Shown here: piece after piece, positions 26,170 through 35,524 of the stretch
Numbering within the stretch: the first letter of the stretch is position 1
Layout: every line of letters begins with the position of its first letter
NCBI RefSeq assembly: GCF_021183825.1
Contig: NZ_CP089211.1
Span: 310,001 to 374,000 of the forward strand
Length of the DNA: 64,000 nucleotides
DNA from: Sinomicrobium kalidii
GTDB lineage: Bacteria > Bacteroidota > Bacteroidia > Flavobacteriales > Flavobacteriaceae
Direction of reading: 5' to 3'
Notes under the pieces: model-generated
What the model was told of the DNA's origin: nothing
What the model saw: only the letters and a program-made list of their open reading frames with translations
Databases searched by the model: none
Program-made: the position numbers and the translations under genes

Positions 26170-27590
26170 TTCCCGTGATGATTTTTGGTGATGAAATGCA
26201 GGACAAGAACAGCCAGCAATATCCAGCCCGAAATTCCGTAAAAGACCGTCTTTTGCAGTTCGAGGATGCGCTTTATGGAAAATTCCCTGTATTGAAAATC
26301 CTTCATCCGGCTAAAAAAATCCGGGTCAAGGGTACGATGTACTTCATCTGTTGAGGAATGTTTGGCCTGTTCCAGGTTTAAACTCCGGATAAAGTGATCT
26401 CTATATGCCCGGGCCTGGGTAAAAAATGCCTGGTGATGAAAAAAATCGGTGCCGGACATGGCCGAAGAGAACCGTTTAATACCGATAAAAGGGTTTATCC
26501 ATATAGCCTCGTTTATAAAATTCTGCTGTTTGTTGAAAGTCTGCGATACCTTGTTGTAGTAATATGTAAATACTTTGCTCTTATAATCTTCGTGATACTG
26601 CATAACAAGGGCATCCACATCTACCGGAAGTTGCGCAATATTGTCTGCTCCGTAGCGGGATAGTAGCTCTTTTTCATACGCTTTTGCCCTTTCGTAATAA
26701 GGCCCGTCCCCGTTCAGGCCTTCCCGGTAGCCCTGTTCTACACGGTCGTCGAACGTGGCTCTTGACATGGCAGGAAACTTATAGTCGGCCATATTGATCA
26801 CTATCCTGGGCAGAAGCACTATGGCGAGTAACCAAAAGGTAAGTGCAGTAAATACGGAGATTTTGGAAGAGGTACTTCTAACGGAAATAATCACTCCTGT
26901 CAATACGCATAAAAAATAATACGACAAATACCCCAGGAAAATAAACGATAAACGCAACGTGGTTTCCACACCTTCCCCGACAAGCAAAAGGGCCGACAGC
27001 ATGATCAGAAATGCGGGAAGCACAAGCAATACGGCCAACAGGAAATTTACCCATATCTTGCCCCATACCAGCCTCCGGAATTTTATCCCTTGAGCCAGCA
27101 ACATACGAAGCGTACCCGATTCCTTTTCTGCGGTAATGGCCGAAGATGACAGGAATAGTATAAGCAGGGGGGCCAACAGCTGTAAAATCAGGGCAAAAGA
27201 AAACTGCCCGAACCTCAGGAGGTTATCTTTTCCTTCGGCATTGCTGTGGTTCACTTCCTGTTGTACATGAGCCTCTATCCTGTAGGTAGTGCCGGAATAA
27301 TCGTTTAACCCGGGATGGAAAGCTCCCAGAACGTTCAGGGGTTTAAATATCCAGGTACCGTAATGGGCTGCGCTATGTGCCCCCCGGTGCTGTGCTTCCC
27401 ACTGCTGCCGGAACAGCTTATTGGCGATTTCACGATCTTCCTGCGCCTGCCTGTATTGTATCAGGGTTAAGATCCCGCTTGCCACAAGTAAGCCCCAGGT
27501 GATCCCGAACAGCAGGGATAACGTCCCTCCCCGGTATACCAACCTGAGATCTTTAAGTATTACCGTCTGTAAAATCCGGATCGAATACAT
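26166..27590 (-). CDS. ABC transporter permease, DUF3526 family (first of pair)
   Basis: A 474-residue inner-membrane protein starting MYSIRILQTVILKDLRLVYR; a TTG three codons upstream is less likely. N-terminal helix about 28-50, large periplasmic region, central block of helices (about 140-265) including the ABC-2 motif SSAITAEKESGTLRMLLAQG, a second periplasmic segment and a last helix near 450. It resembles NosY/gliding-type ABC-2 permeases with DUF3526. It is first in the operon with the paralogous permease and the TonB receptor and is divergent from the peptide exporter gene across a 78-bp region. The missing ATPase must come from elsewhere. Confidence 0.8.
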   Translation of the reverse strand: MYSIRILQTVILKDLRLVYRGGTLSLLFGITWGLLVASGILTLIQYRQAQEDREIANKLFRQQWEAQHRGAHSAAHYGTWIFKPLNVLGAFHPGLNDYSGTTYRIEAHVQQEVNHSNAEGKDNLLRFGQFSFALILQLLAPLLILFLSSSAITAEKESGTLRMLLAQGIKFRRLVWGKIWVNFLLAVLLVLPAFLIMLSALLLVGEGVETTLRLSFIFLGYLSYYFLCVLTGVIISVRSTSSKISVFTALTFWLLAIVLLPRIVINMADYKFPAMSRATFDDRVEQGYREGLNGDGPYYERAKAYEKELLSRYGADNIAQLPVDVDALVMQYHEDYKSKVFTYYYNKVSQTFNKQQNFINEAIWINPFIGIKRFSSAMSGTDFFHHQAFFTQARAYRDHFIRSLNLEQAKHSSTDEVHRTLDPDFFSRMKDFQYREFSIKRILELQKTVFYGISGWILLAVLVLHFITKNHHGK

Positions 27591-27607
27591 GGAAAACAAA
27601 AATTATC

Positions 27608-27651
27608 GCGACAAAGTTGCATTATTTTTTTAATATTTGCAACTTTGTCGT
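27608..27651. promoter_or_regulatory. Double palindromic operator in the divergent promoter region
   Basis: Two palindromes, GCGACAAAGTTGC (27608-27620) and GCAACTTTGTCGT (27639-27651), sit 31 bp apart centre to centre, about three helical turns. They are also mirror images, so the region forms a perfect 13-bp inverted repeat (27609-27621 with 27638-27650). A third related palindrome covers the precursor promoter at 35786-35804. They lie between the permease and exporter start codons, as expected for a shared repressor. The form GCRAC-WWW-GTYGC is compatible with a Fur/Zur-type regulator, but the factor is unproven. Confidence 0.6.
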
Positions 27652-27668
27652 ATATGCGACCCCGTATC

Positions 27669-29891
27669 ATGAACAGAATATCCTTATTTGGGCGTAAGTT
27701 CCCTTTTTATGCGCAACCGGATGCCATGGACTGTGGCCCGGTATGCCTCAAGATGGTTGCTGCCTACTACGGAAAGACCTGGCCATTGTCCCATTTCCGG
27801 AAACTGTGCAATATCAGTAGTCAGGGTACTTCCCTTGCCGGTCTTACCGAAGCTGCAAAGGTTATGGGTTTTAAAACCCTGGCAGCCGAATTACCGTTTG
27901 ACAAACTTGCCACACATGTACCGCTACCGTGTATCCTGCACTGGGAAAAGGAACATTATGTGGTTTTATACAAGATTTCCGATCGCCACGCCAACATTGC
28001 CGATCCCGCCAACGGAAAGGTTAAAATACCCATAGCAAATTTTAAATCTTCCTGGCAGATCCGTGAAAACAGCTCCATAGGAAGGGCGCTGTTACTGGAA
28101 CCCACCGATGCTTTTACAAACAGGGCAGATACTCCGGAAAGCCCCGCTTCTTTGTGGTCCCTGCTTCCTTACCTGAAACGGCACAAAAAGATCTTTCTTC
28201 CCATTGTTATAAGTGTCGTTTTTGCCAGTGCCTTTTCCCTCGTAATTCCCCTTCTCACCCAACTTATTGTAGACAAGGGAATCAAAAATCAGAATACCGG
28301 CCTGCTATGGCTCATTTGCCTGGGGCAGCTGGCGCTCTTCAGCGGCCGTACGGTTATGGACTTTGTCCGGGCACGGCTGCTGTTCCGTATCGGGGCCAGG
28401 ACCGGTATAGTCATGCTCAAGGAATTTCTGGCCAAACTGATGACCCTTCCTTTTTCTTTTTTTGACAATCGCCAGGCCAGTGACAATATGCAACGGGTAA
28501 ACGACAACCAGCGTATCGAGGATTTCCTCACCAACTCCCTTATTGGTTTTATACTTTCCAGCCTGACCCTTGTCGTACTCGGCGGTGTCCTGCTCTATTA
28601 CAACTGGATGATCTTTATGATCTTTCTGACAGGGGCGGTACTCAGTACGCTTTGGTCGCAATCCTTTCAGCATAAAAGGAAGATCATCGATCAAAAGAAA
28701 TTCAAAGTGTTATCGGCCAACCAGCAACTGTTACTGGAAATTTTTTATGCCATGCAGGAGATCAAACTGACGGGGAGCGAATCCGAAAAACAACAACACT
28801 GGGAAAAACTCCAGGACCGGTCTTACGGATTAAAACTGGAAGCCCTTCAACTGGACCAGTTTATGCAGGGCGTGGGCCTTTTTATTAATGAAGTTAAAAA
28901 TGTATTTATCACCTATGCTGCTGCCATGCTGGTTATCCAGGACCAGATTACCCTGGGCGGTATGCTGGCCATAACCTATATTTCCGGACAACTCAACGCC
29001 CCCGTTACCCAGTTGATCGAGTTTGCAAAGGTCTCCCAAAACACGAAGTTCAGCCTGCAACGCATGGATGAGGTACACCGGGAAACCGAAGAAGATGCGG
29101 GAATCCCGGAAACCCCGTTGCCGCCGGTACCGGAAGATATTGATATAAAGCAGCTCTCCTTTCGCTACGGACACCGGGGATCTCCTTATGTTTTAGAAGA
29201 CCTGGACCTCCGTATTCCGGCCGGAAAGGTCACTGCCATAGTAGGCATGAGCGGAAGCGGCAAAACCACCCTCATCAAGCTCCTGCTGAAATTCTACCAC
29301 GCTAATGCCGGTTCCGTAACCGTTGGTCAACAGCCCATACAACACATTCATGCCAAAGCGTGGCGCTCCCTTTGCGGAGTAGTGATGCAGGACGGTTATG
29401 TTTTTATGGATACTATCGCCAGTAATATTTATGCCGGGGCGGAAATTAAAGACGAAGTACGGATGACAGAAGCCGCACGGCTGGTAAATATGCATGATTT
29501 TTTCCGGTCCATGCCTTTCGGCTATGATACCATAGTGGGAAAAGACGGCCACGGACTGAGTGAAGGCCAGAGACAACGGCTTCTGATCGCCCGGATGATC
29601 TACAGGGATCCGTCGTATATCTTTCTTGATGAAGCCACCAATGCCCTTGACGCCCATAACGAACGCTCTATCGTAAACAACCTGAACCGCTTTTTTATCG
29701 GAAAAACGGTAGTCATCGTGGCCCACAGGCTCAGCACTGTGAAAAATGCAGACCAGATCGTTGTACTGCACCGGGGACAGCTTGTGGAAAGAGGGACACA
29801 CAATGAATTACTCGGGCGCAAAGGGAATTATTATCACCTGGTTAAAAACCAGTTAGAACTCGGTAAAACAGATCATTCACTTCTAAACTAA
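27669..29891 (+). CDS. Peptidase-containing ABC exporter (C39 protease fused to ABC), lanthipeptide leader cleavage and export
   Basis: A 740-residue bifunctional transporter. The N-terminal C39 peptidase has Q16 and C22 in AQPDAMDCGPVCL, H96 in EHYVVLY and D112 in ADPANG, all the catalytic residues. Six membrane helices occupy about 165-440. The ATPase has Walker A GMSGSGKTT at 526-534, signature LSEGQ at 630-634, Walker B YIFLDEATNALD and a switch His in VAHRLS. It should cut a double-glycine leader and export the peptide; the precursor at 35525-35704 ends its leader in AGG. ATG 27669 is chosen because it puts the C39 motif at the usual place and lies past the operator; ATG 27654 is possible. 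It leads a plus-strand set with lanB and lanC. Confidence 0.93.
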   Translation: MNRISLFGRKFPFYAQPDAMDCGPVCLKMVAAYYGKTWPLSHFRKLCNISSQGTSLAGLTEAAKVMGFKTLAAELPFDKLATHVPLPCILHWEKEHYVVLYKISDRHANIADPANGKVKIPIANFKSSWQIRENSSIGRALLLEPTDAFTNRADTPESPASLWSLLPYLKRHKKIFLPIVISVVFASAFSLVIPLLTQLIVDKGIKNQNTGLLWLICLGQLALFSGRTVMDFVRARLLFRIGARTGIVMLKEFLAKLMTLPFSFFDNRQASDNMQRVNDNQRIEDFLTNSLIGFILSSLTLVVLGGVLLYYNWMIFMIFLTGAVLSTLWSQSFQHKRKIIDQKKFKVLSANQQLLLEIFYAMQEIKLTGSESEKQQHWEKLQDRSYGLKLEALQLDQFMQGVGLFINEVKNVFITYAAAMLVIQDQITLGGMLAITYISGQLNAPVTQLIEFAKVSQNTKFSLQRMDEVHRETEEDAGIPETPLPPVPEDIDIKQLSFRYGHRGSPYVLEDLDLRIPAGKVTAIVGMSGSGKTTLIKLLLKFYHANAGSVTVGQQPIQHIHAKAWRSLCGVVMQDGYVFMDTIASNIYAGAEIKDEVRMTEAARLVNMHDFFRSMPFGYDTIVGKDGHGLSEGQRQRLLIARMIYRDPSYIFLDEATNALDAHNERSIVNNLNRFFIGKTVVIVAHRLSTVKNADQIVVLHRGQLVERGTHNELLGRKGNYYHLVKNQLELGKTDHSLLN

Positions 29892-29900
29892 AACCTGCTT

Positions 29901-32582
29901 ATGAGCATTCGTATATTTCCCCACTCCCTGGTAAGGTATGCGGGTATGGATTACCGGGATTTCGAATCCTTTACCCTTAAAAACACAGCTTCTATGCTGG
30001 AACAATACCTGGACCTTCACAAAATCAGGCAATACCAAAAAGATGCACTCTGTGACGGGCTGTACCAATGTGTCGCCGAAACGGACGATACCAACAGGCA
30101 ACTGCTCATCGACCTGAAACGCCGGATATTCAATGACCGGAAAATACCGGAACAAAAATTGCTCCGCCTGAAACCGGTTATCCCCGCCGCACTTTGGACA
30201 GCACTCAGAGACTACCTGGAATTGCTGGACAAATTAAAAACCTTCGACACTGACGGTAGCGTAAATTACAGGCAACAACTGGAACAGGACCGGAGAAAAA
30301 TTCAGGAACTCGCCAAGCACCCGGTTTTACAGCACGGGCTTTTACTATCCAGTCCCGTTTTGATGGAACAGCTTCCGAGGTATCTCCGGAAAGCCCCCAC
30401 TACATTTCGCCAGAAAGAGTTCCGGGTAGAATTCAGCCTCCTGCGCTACCTTACCCGGAGTTGTTTTAAAACTTCCCCGTTCAGCACATTTACACATACC
30501 GGTGTTATGCAGCTATCGGACAAAAATGAAGACCGCACGCAACCGGATCCCAAAAACGTGAAAAGCAGCCTGCACCTTAACAATCACCTCTTCGCATATT
30601 TGAATTCCATGCTGCTGCATCATCCGGAACTCAATGAATTGTTACTGATAAAATGCAATGAAACCGTTACCGTAAGGGATGACAAAATCCGGTTCCTGGT
30701 GAATTTCAACAATATTGAATCCTTTCAGCAAATTCCAGCGGCCGGGCTACCGATGGTTATCGTAAACTATGTACAAAAATCTGAAACGCCCCTTTCACTG
30801 CAAACGCTGGCAGACCAGCTTACGGAAATCGTGGAAAACGCCGGTCGCCCGGATATTAAGGCTTACCTGTTTAAACTGGTAAGCGCAGGGCTTTTGCAGG
30901 CAGGGACAGGGATTTCGGGAATTGATCCGGAGTGGCATACAAAAACCATGGATTTCCTGGAAAAAACAGGGAGCCATTCCCCCTCTGTCAAAACACTGAA
31001 AAATCTTTTTGAAAAACTACAGGAGTGCTGTATGACATATGCGCAAGCAGATACGGCCACTCGCCGCACCTTGTTAAAAACCGCGGAAACCCTGACTAAC
31101 GAAACATTTGAAAAACTGGAAAAAGAGGGCGGTATATATTCTTCGGAAAAAAAGCCGGTACAAGACCCGGGCAGTAGTTTTGAAAAAGCCGGATTTTCCT
31201 CTTACCGCTTTTCCCAGAAGCAACTGTTTTACGAAGATTGCCATACCCCGGAAAAAGAAACCCTTTCTCAAAAACAGGTCCGAAAGTTTATTGCAAAAAC
31301 GGATGCTTTCCTGAATCATTTGCTTCCCCTGGACCTTATGCGAGACGAACGTATAAAAATGGCTTCTTTCTTTACCCGCCACTACAACAGGGAAGCCACC
31401 GTAAATATTATAGATTTTTATAAGGACTACTACCTTCTTGTAAAAAAACCCGAAAAGGAACAGGCGGAAAAGGCCCCCCTTAAAAAAAAGGATAAAACGC
31501 CGTGGGAAAAAGAACTGTCCGAAAGAATAGCCCGCACCGCACAACACCAACCTGAAGTACTGGACCTGACAAAAAATCTTTTCGACAACCTTCCCGTACC
31601 GGAAACATCACCTCCGTTCGAACCCCGGTATTCCAGGGGGATATTCGTACAATTCCATACCGACGAGAACGGGGGCAATGGCGATCTTTCCGGGGTCATT
31701 AACACCGTACTTCCCGGCATGGGAAAGGTAAGCGGCCGGTTTTTGTCCCTTTTTGACAAAGAGGTTACCTCGGATTTCGTGGATTACAACAACCAGCTCT
31801 ATCCCGGGATCGTTAAGGCGGAACTCAATGATGCATCCAGCTTTAATGCCAACATACACCCGCCTTTGCTTCATCGTGAAGTTGCACTCCCCGGGGGAAA
31901 CAACATTTATCCCCCGAATCAACAAATACAGGTAAACGACCTGCATGTCCGTTATGACCCGGATACCGGGTTTCTGAAACTGGTAAAGGACGGAAAACAG
32001 GTCTTTACCTATGACCTGTGCCTCGAATCCTTTTATAACCGGTCTAAGCTGTACCAGATGATGGCACATTTTAACCCGGATGCCAGACTTTCCCCGAAAT
32101 CCCTGGTACGGCTGGTAGATACTATATATATCCGTCAGGATAAAGACCGTGACTGTTATGTACTGCCCCGTATTACTTATGAGAAAAATGTGATTATAAG
32201 ACGAAAGACCTGGAATATAAAACGCTCCGCTGTCCCGCAACAGGAACAGGAGGAAACGGATTTTGCCTATTACATGCGATTAAATACCTGGCGGCAATCT
32301 CACAGTATTCCGGAACAGGTTTTTCTCTTTCTCCGGAAAAGGCCTGTAAATGCCAATCAACCGTCACGTAAAAATACCTCCGTAAAAACCAGCATAACTG
32401 ACGATTATAAACCCCAGTATATTTCTTTCGTACAACCGGTACTTGTAGGTTTTTTTAAACGCCTGATCTCCAGGGCAGATCCCCATATTTCCTTTGAAGA
32501 AGTCCTCCCGGAATTGCCGGTCAGCCATCCCGATCCGGATGTCCGGGTAAAAGAATATCTGATACAATGGTATAAATACTGA
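29901..32582 (+). CDS. Lantibiotic dehydratase, glutamylation (N-terminal) half of a split LanB
   Basis: An 893-residue protein matching the LanB N-terminal domain, which transfers glutamate from Glu-tRNA to Ser/Thr of a precursor peptide. The signature RYLTRSCFKTSPFSTFT lies at about 183-199, corresponding to the R-x-x-(T)-x-P-F region of class I dehydratases. The length fits the glutamylation domain alone; the elimination domain is encoded by the next gene but one reading frame on (32656-33531). A split LanB is known from the Bacteroidota pinensin cluster. The gene starts 9 bp after the exporter stop. It lacks a signal peptide and is cytoplasmic. Confidence 0.9.
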   Translation: MSIRIFPHSLVRYAGMDYRDFESFTLKNTASMLEQYLDLHKIRQYQKDALCDGLYQCVAETDDTNRQLLIDLKRRIFNDRKIPEQKLLRLKPVIPAALWTALRDYLELLDKLKTFDTDGSVNYRQQLEQDRRKIQELAKHPVLQHGLLLSSPVLMEQLPRYLRKAPTTFRQKEFRVEFSLLRYLTRSCFKTSPFSTFTHTGVMQLSDKNEDRTQPDPKNVKSSLHLNNHLFAYLNSMLLHHPELNELLLIKCNETVTVRDDKIRFLVNFNNIESFQQIPAAGLPMVIVNYVQKSETPLSLQTLADQLTEIVENAGRPDIKAYLFKLVSAGLLQAGTGISGIDPEWHTKTMDFLEKTGSHSPSVKTLKNLFEKLQECCMTYAQADTATRRTLLKTAETLTNETFEKLEKEGGIYSSEKKPVQDPGSSFEKAGFSSYRFSQKQLFYEDCHTPEKETLSQKQVRKFIAKTDAFLNHLLPLDLMRDERIKMASFFTRHYNREATVNIIDFYKDYYLLVKKPEKEQAEKAPLKKKDKTPWEKELSERIARTAQHQPEVLDLTKNLFDNLPVPETSPPFEPRYSRGIFVQFHTDENGGNGDLSGVINTVLPGMGKVSGRFLSLFDKEVTSDFVDYNNQLYPGIVKAELNDASSFNANIHPPLLHREVALPGGNNIYPPNQQIQVNDLHVRYDPDTGFLKLVKDGKQVFTYDLCLESFYNRSKLYQMMAHFNPDARLSPKSLVRLVDTIYIRQDKDRDCYVLPRITYEKNVIIRRKTWNIKRSAVPQQEQEETDFAYYMRLNTWRQSHSIPEQVFLFLRKRPVNANQPSRKNTSVKTSITDDYKPQYISFVQPVLVGFFKRLISRADPHISFEEVLPELPVSHPDPDVRVKEYLIQWYKY

Positions 32583-32655
32583 CTTAAGACCACAGAATGT
32601 AAAACGTAAGATTCAGCGATCAGATCATAAGTCTAATAAACCAAATTATTTACAC

Positions 32656-33531
32656 ATGAAACACCACAACTGGCTTGCTGCCCATATTTTTTATCCCGGT
32701 GACCTGGATAACGTATTATTGCATCTTGTCCGGCCGCTCCTCCGCAGGATCTATCCAAAACTACAACAGCCTACCCCCTATTTTTTTATCCGGTACTGGG
32801 AAGAGGGCAGTCACATCCGGCTGAGGTTAAACGCAACCCCGGATAAAGAAGCGCTGATCCGGGACGAACTTCTGTTACGGGCTGCCTCCTTTTTTAAGGA
32901 ATACCCGGCCGGTTCACCGGCGCCTGCCCCGACCGTAAAATTTGTGCAATATATTCCTGAAACCGATCGGTACGGCAACCTTCAAAGCCTTCCCCGCGCA
33001 GAACACCAGTTTTTCCAATCATCGGCATTTGTACTGGAATGGCTGGCCCAAGCTTCAAAGGCCCCGATGCTTATCGAATCTCTCAGGATGCATCTTATCG
33101 TACTATGTGCCACACAATGGGATATTGCCGGGCTAAACGAAGTCTGTACTTCGTTTATAGAAGGATGGCTCCCCCGGCTATACGACAATTCCAAAGCGAA
33201 AACAGCACAGAAAAAACAATGGCTGGATCTGTTTCGTGAATCTTTCCGCCGTCACTCCGAACACATATTACCTGCTTCTAAAATATTCTGGAAAGAACTT
33301 ATGCAGGGTACGGCTGATCAACGCTCCCTTACCTTCCTGCAGGCCAATACCGAAATTTTCAGGGCTTATGAAAGTATCGGTTTTACGGACGACAAAATGA
33401 ACTCGGTAGTAAGCAGTATGATCCATATAGGCAATAACCGCCTCGGAATTTCCAATTACGAAGAAGCCTACGGCATGTATTGTACGCAACAATGCCTGTT
33501 GTTCATCCACAAAAATCAAATCTTCGCTTAA
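32656..33531 (+). CDS. Thiopeptide-type dehydratase elimination domain (C-terminal half of split LanB)
   Basis: A 291-residue protein of the SpaB C-terminal/thiopeptide-type bacteriocin biosynthesis family. It should eliminate glutamate from the glutamylated peptide to leave dehydroalanine or dehydrobutyrine. The opening WLAAHIFYPG and the motif FFIRYWEEGSHIRLRL (about 43-58) are family hallmarks. It follows the N-terminal half by 73 bp and precedes lanC by 16 bp. The two LanB parts must act together. Confidence 0.9.
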   Translation: MKHHNWLAAHIFYPGDLDNVLLHLVRPLLRRIYPKLQQPTPYFFIRYWEEGSHIRLRLNATPDKEALIRDELLLRAASFFKEYPAGSPAPAPTVKFVQYIPETDRYGNLQSLPRAEHQFFQSSAFVLEWLAQASKAPMLIESLRMHLIVLCATQWDIAGLNEVCTSFIEGWLPRLYDNSKAKTAQKKQWLDLFRESFRRHSEHILPASKIFWKELMQGTADQRSLTFLQANTEIFRAYESIGFTDDKMNSVVSSMIHIGNNRLGISNYEEAYGMYCTQQCLLFIHKNQIFA

Positions 33532-33547
33532 CCCATTATTTTCAACC

Positions 33548-35485
33548 ATGCTAACCGAAGAAGAAAAGAGAAAACTCAGCAGGCAATTGCACCAGATCAA
33601 AACGGATATACTGTCACAAGCCATAAGCAAAGAAGGAACGCTTTATTGGGAAACGCCCGTATATCAAAAAGACGGTTCCGGGACCACTACGGAATTGTCT
33701 TTGGATATCTTTAACGGCAATAGCGGAATAGCGCTTTTCTTTTTGGAACTCTACAAGTACGAAGGCCATAAAGAAAATCTGGAAACTGCCAAAAAGATCA
33801 TCCGGTTTATACTGGATAGCAAAGAACAGAAACCAAAATATTTTAGTTTTTACACTGGTTTTACGGGGGTAATTTACACATTGCTAAAAATCTATGAGAC
33901 CACGGGAGAAAATAATTACCTGACCCAGGCACTGCACCTCGCCCTGGACCATGCGCGGGACATCGCCGAACAACCTGTAAAGGCCGATCTCTTAAGTGGT
34001 TATGCAGGAAACCTGTTTGTGATGACCCTCCTGTTTCATTACAGCGGAAATAATGCGGTACTGGGGATTATCCGCCAATTGATCCGTAGGTTTATCGCAG
34101 AACTCCGCATTTCGAAAACAGGATTAAAATGGGATTATTCCCGGGCTAAATCGTCTTATGACAGTATGGCCGGTTTTTCACACGGGGCCTCGGGAATTGC
34201 TTATGTGCTGTTACAGGTAGGAAATTACTTTAAAAATGACGGGCTCCTGTATCTCGCGGAACAGGCTTTAGCCTACGAGATGCAATACTTTTACCCGGAA
34301 TCGGGAAACTGGCTGGACCTGCGTATGGGCCCCTACCGTTTGAGCTTTGAAAAAGCATACCGGTGGGACCTGGAACAGTTTATACCAAGCATGCTTCATG
34401 TAAATTCCTGGGCCCATGGCGCTTCAGGTATTGGAATTTCAAGACTATATGCTTATGAAATAACCGGAAACCCCATGTACCTGGAACAGTGTAAAACAAT
34501 TATGCAATCCTGTCTTGTCCACCTGCAAGAAAATGACCGGCAGGATTTTACACTATGCAGCGGATACGCGGGACATATTCCCTTTCTATCGCGGTTTATG
34601 AATTACTCCGAGGTCTATAATTTCCGTCAGTTAACTGCCATTGCCGATAATGCAAAACTACTGTATTCCCAACACCACGCGTATAACCCCCATGTTCCTG
34701 ACAACCGGAATGACTGTGGCCTGCTATCAGGAAAAGCCGGTGTAGGATATGGTATTTTACATATACTGAACCGCGACATGGACAGTGTATGCGCACCCCG
34801 CTTACCCGAACCCGATAACAAGAAAACACTTGATGGTTATTCCAAAACCGCTGTGATTTCACATATTTTCAAAAAATACTATCCGGAAACCATCCGTATC
34901 CTAAACACCGGTTACGGGAAATTTATGGAAAACTCCCGGGCTGAAGATATTTCTGCATTTGAACACGAGGTAAAACAATATATCGAAACCATGCCGGACA
35001 CTCCCGGGGTATTACGGGAAACATTCCGCTATGAACACCGGTTGACCGCCTTATGGAAATCGCACAAAGGATACCTGTGTTACCATATCAAAAGGAAACA
35101 CCACCAATCCTGTGCAGAAAAGCTATCCGACTGGCCTCCTGTAGCCCTCCTTAAAATACCGTTTACACTTTCAGGTCATGTACATGTATATCACCTTACC
35201 CCGGAACTGAGAACAATAACCGGGGCAGAGCCCGGGCACGAAGCCATATTGCTGCTACCAGATGAAAACGGTATTCATAAAACCTTTCTCGGCAGGTTTC
35301 ATACCCTGCTGGTATCTTATTTGGATAAACAATATTATACGGTGGACGACCTCACTGACAATATACTTCTCCGACATTTTTCTCAACAGGTAAAAACCCC
35401 GGATAAAATACTGGAGTTAAAGGAACTCGTTCTAAAACAGCTTACGGAAATGATAAAGGCAGGGATCGTGAAGGAAAAGGAATAA
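33548..35485 (+). CDS. LanC-like cyclase with degenerate active site and C-terminal RRE-like extension
   Basis: A 645-residue protein. Residues about 45-410 form the LanC alpha/alpha toroid with repeats GNSGIALF, GFTGVIYTL, SGYAGNL, FSHGASGIAYVL (H212), SWAHGASGIGISRL, LCSGYAGHIPFL and CGLLSGKAGVGYG. In canonical LanC the fifth repeat is R-D-S-W-C-Y-G and the sixth is C-H-G; here they read V-N-S-W-A289-H290-G and C337-S338-G. So the active-site Arg, one zinc Cys and the zinc His are missing while one Cys remains. Residues about 430-645 are extra; 565-642 look like a winged-helix RiPP recognition element (YYTVDDLTDNILLRHF, ELVLKQLTEMIKAGIV). It either uses a changed metal site or is not a zinc cyclase. 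It is last in the plus-strand set. Confidence 0.85.
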   Translation: MLTEEEKRKLSRQLHQIKTDILSQAISKEGTLYWETPVYQKDGSGTTTELSLDIFNGNSGIALFFLELYKYEGHKENLETAKKIIRFILDSKEQKPKYFSFYTGFTGVIYTLLKIYETTGENNYLTQALHLALDHARDIAEQPVKADLLSGYAGNLFVMTLLFHYSGNNAVLGIIRQLIRRFIAELRISKTGLKWDYSRAKSSYDSMAGFSHGASGIAYVLLQVGNYFKNDGLLYLAEQALAYEMQYFYPESGNWLDLRMGPYRLSFEKAYRWDLEQFIPSMLHVNSWAHGASGIGISRLYAYEITGNPMYLEQCKTIMQSCLVHLQENDRQDFTLCSGYAGHIPFLSRFMNYSEVYNFRQLTAIADNAKLLYSQHHAYNPHVPDNRNDCGLLSGKAGVGYGILHILNRDMDSVCAPRLPEPDNKKTLDGYSKTAVISHIFKKYYPETIRILNTGYGKFMENSRAEDISAFEHEVKQYIETMPDTPGVLRETFRYEHRLTALWKSHKGYLCYHIKRKHHQSCAEKLSDWPPVALLKIPFTLSGHVHVYHLTPELRTITGAEPGHEAILLLPDENGIHKTFLGRFHTLLVSYLDKQYYTVDDLTDNILLRHFSQQVKTPDKILELKELVLKQLTEMIKAGIVKEKE

Positions 35486-35487
35486 GG

Positions 35488-35513
35488 GAAGAGGCCTTTG
35501 AACCGGCCTCTTC
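35488..35513. terminator. Bidirectional hairpin between lanC and the precursor gene
   Basis: GAAGAGGCC (35488-35496) pairs perfectly with GGCCTCTTC (35505-35513) around an 8-nt loop, in the 39 bp between the convergent stop codons. There is no strong T-run on either side, so it may act as a terminator or as a transcript-stabilising hairpin. Confidence 0.6.
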
Positions 35514-35524
35514 GTAAATGGAGA

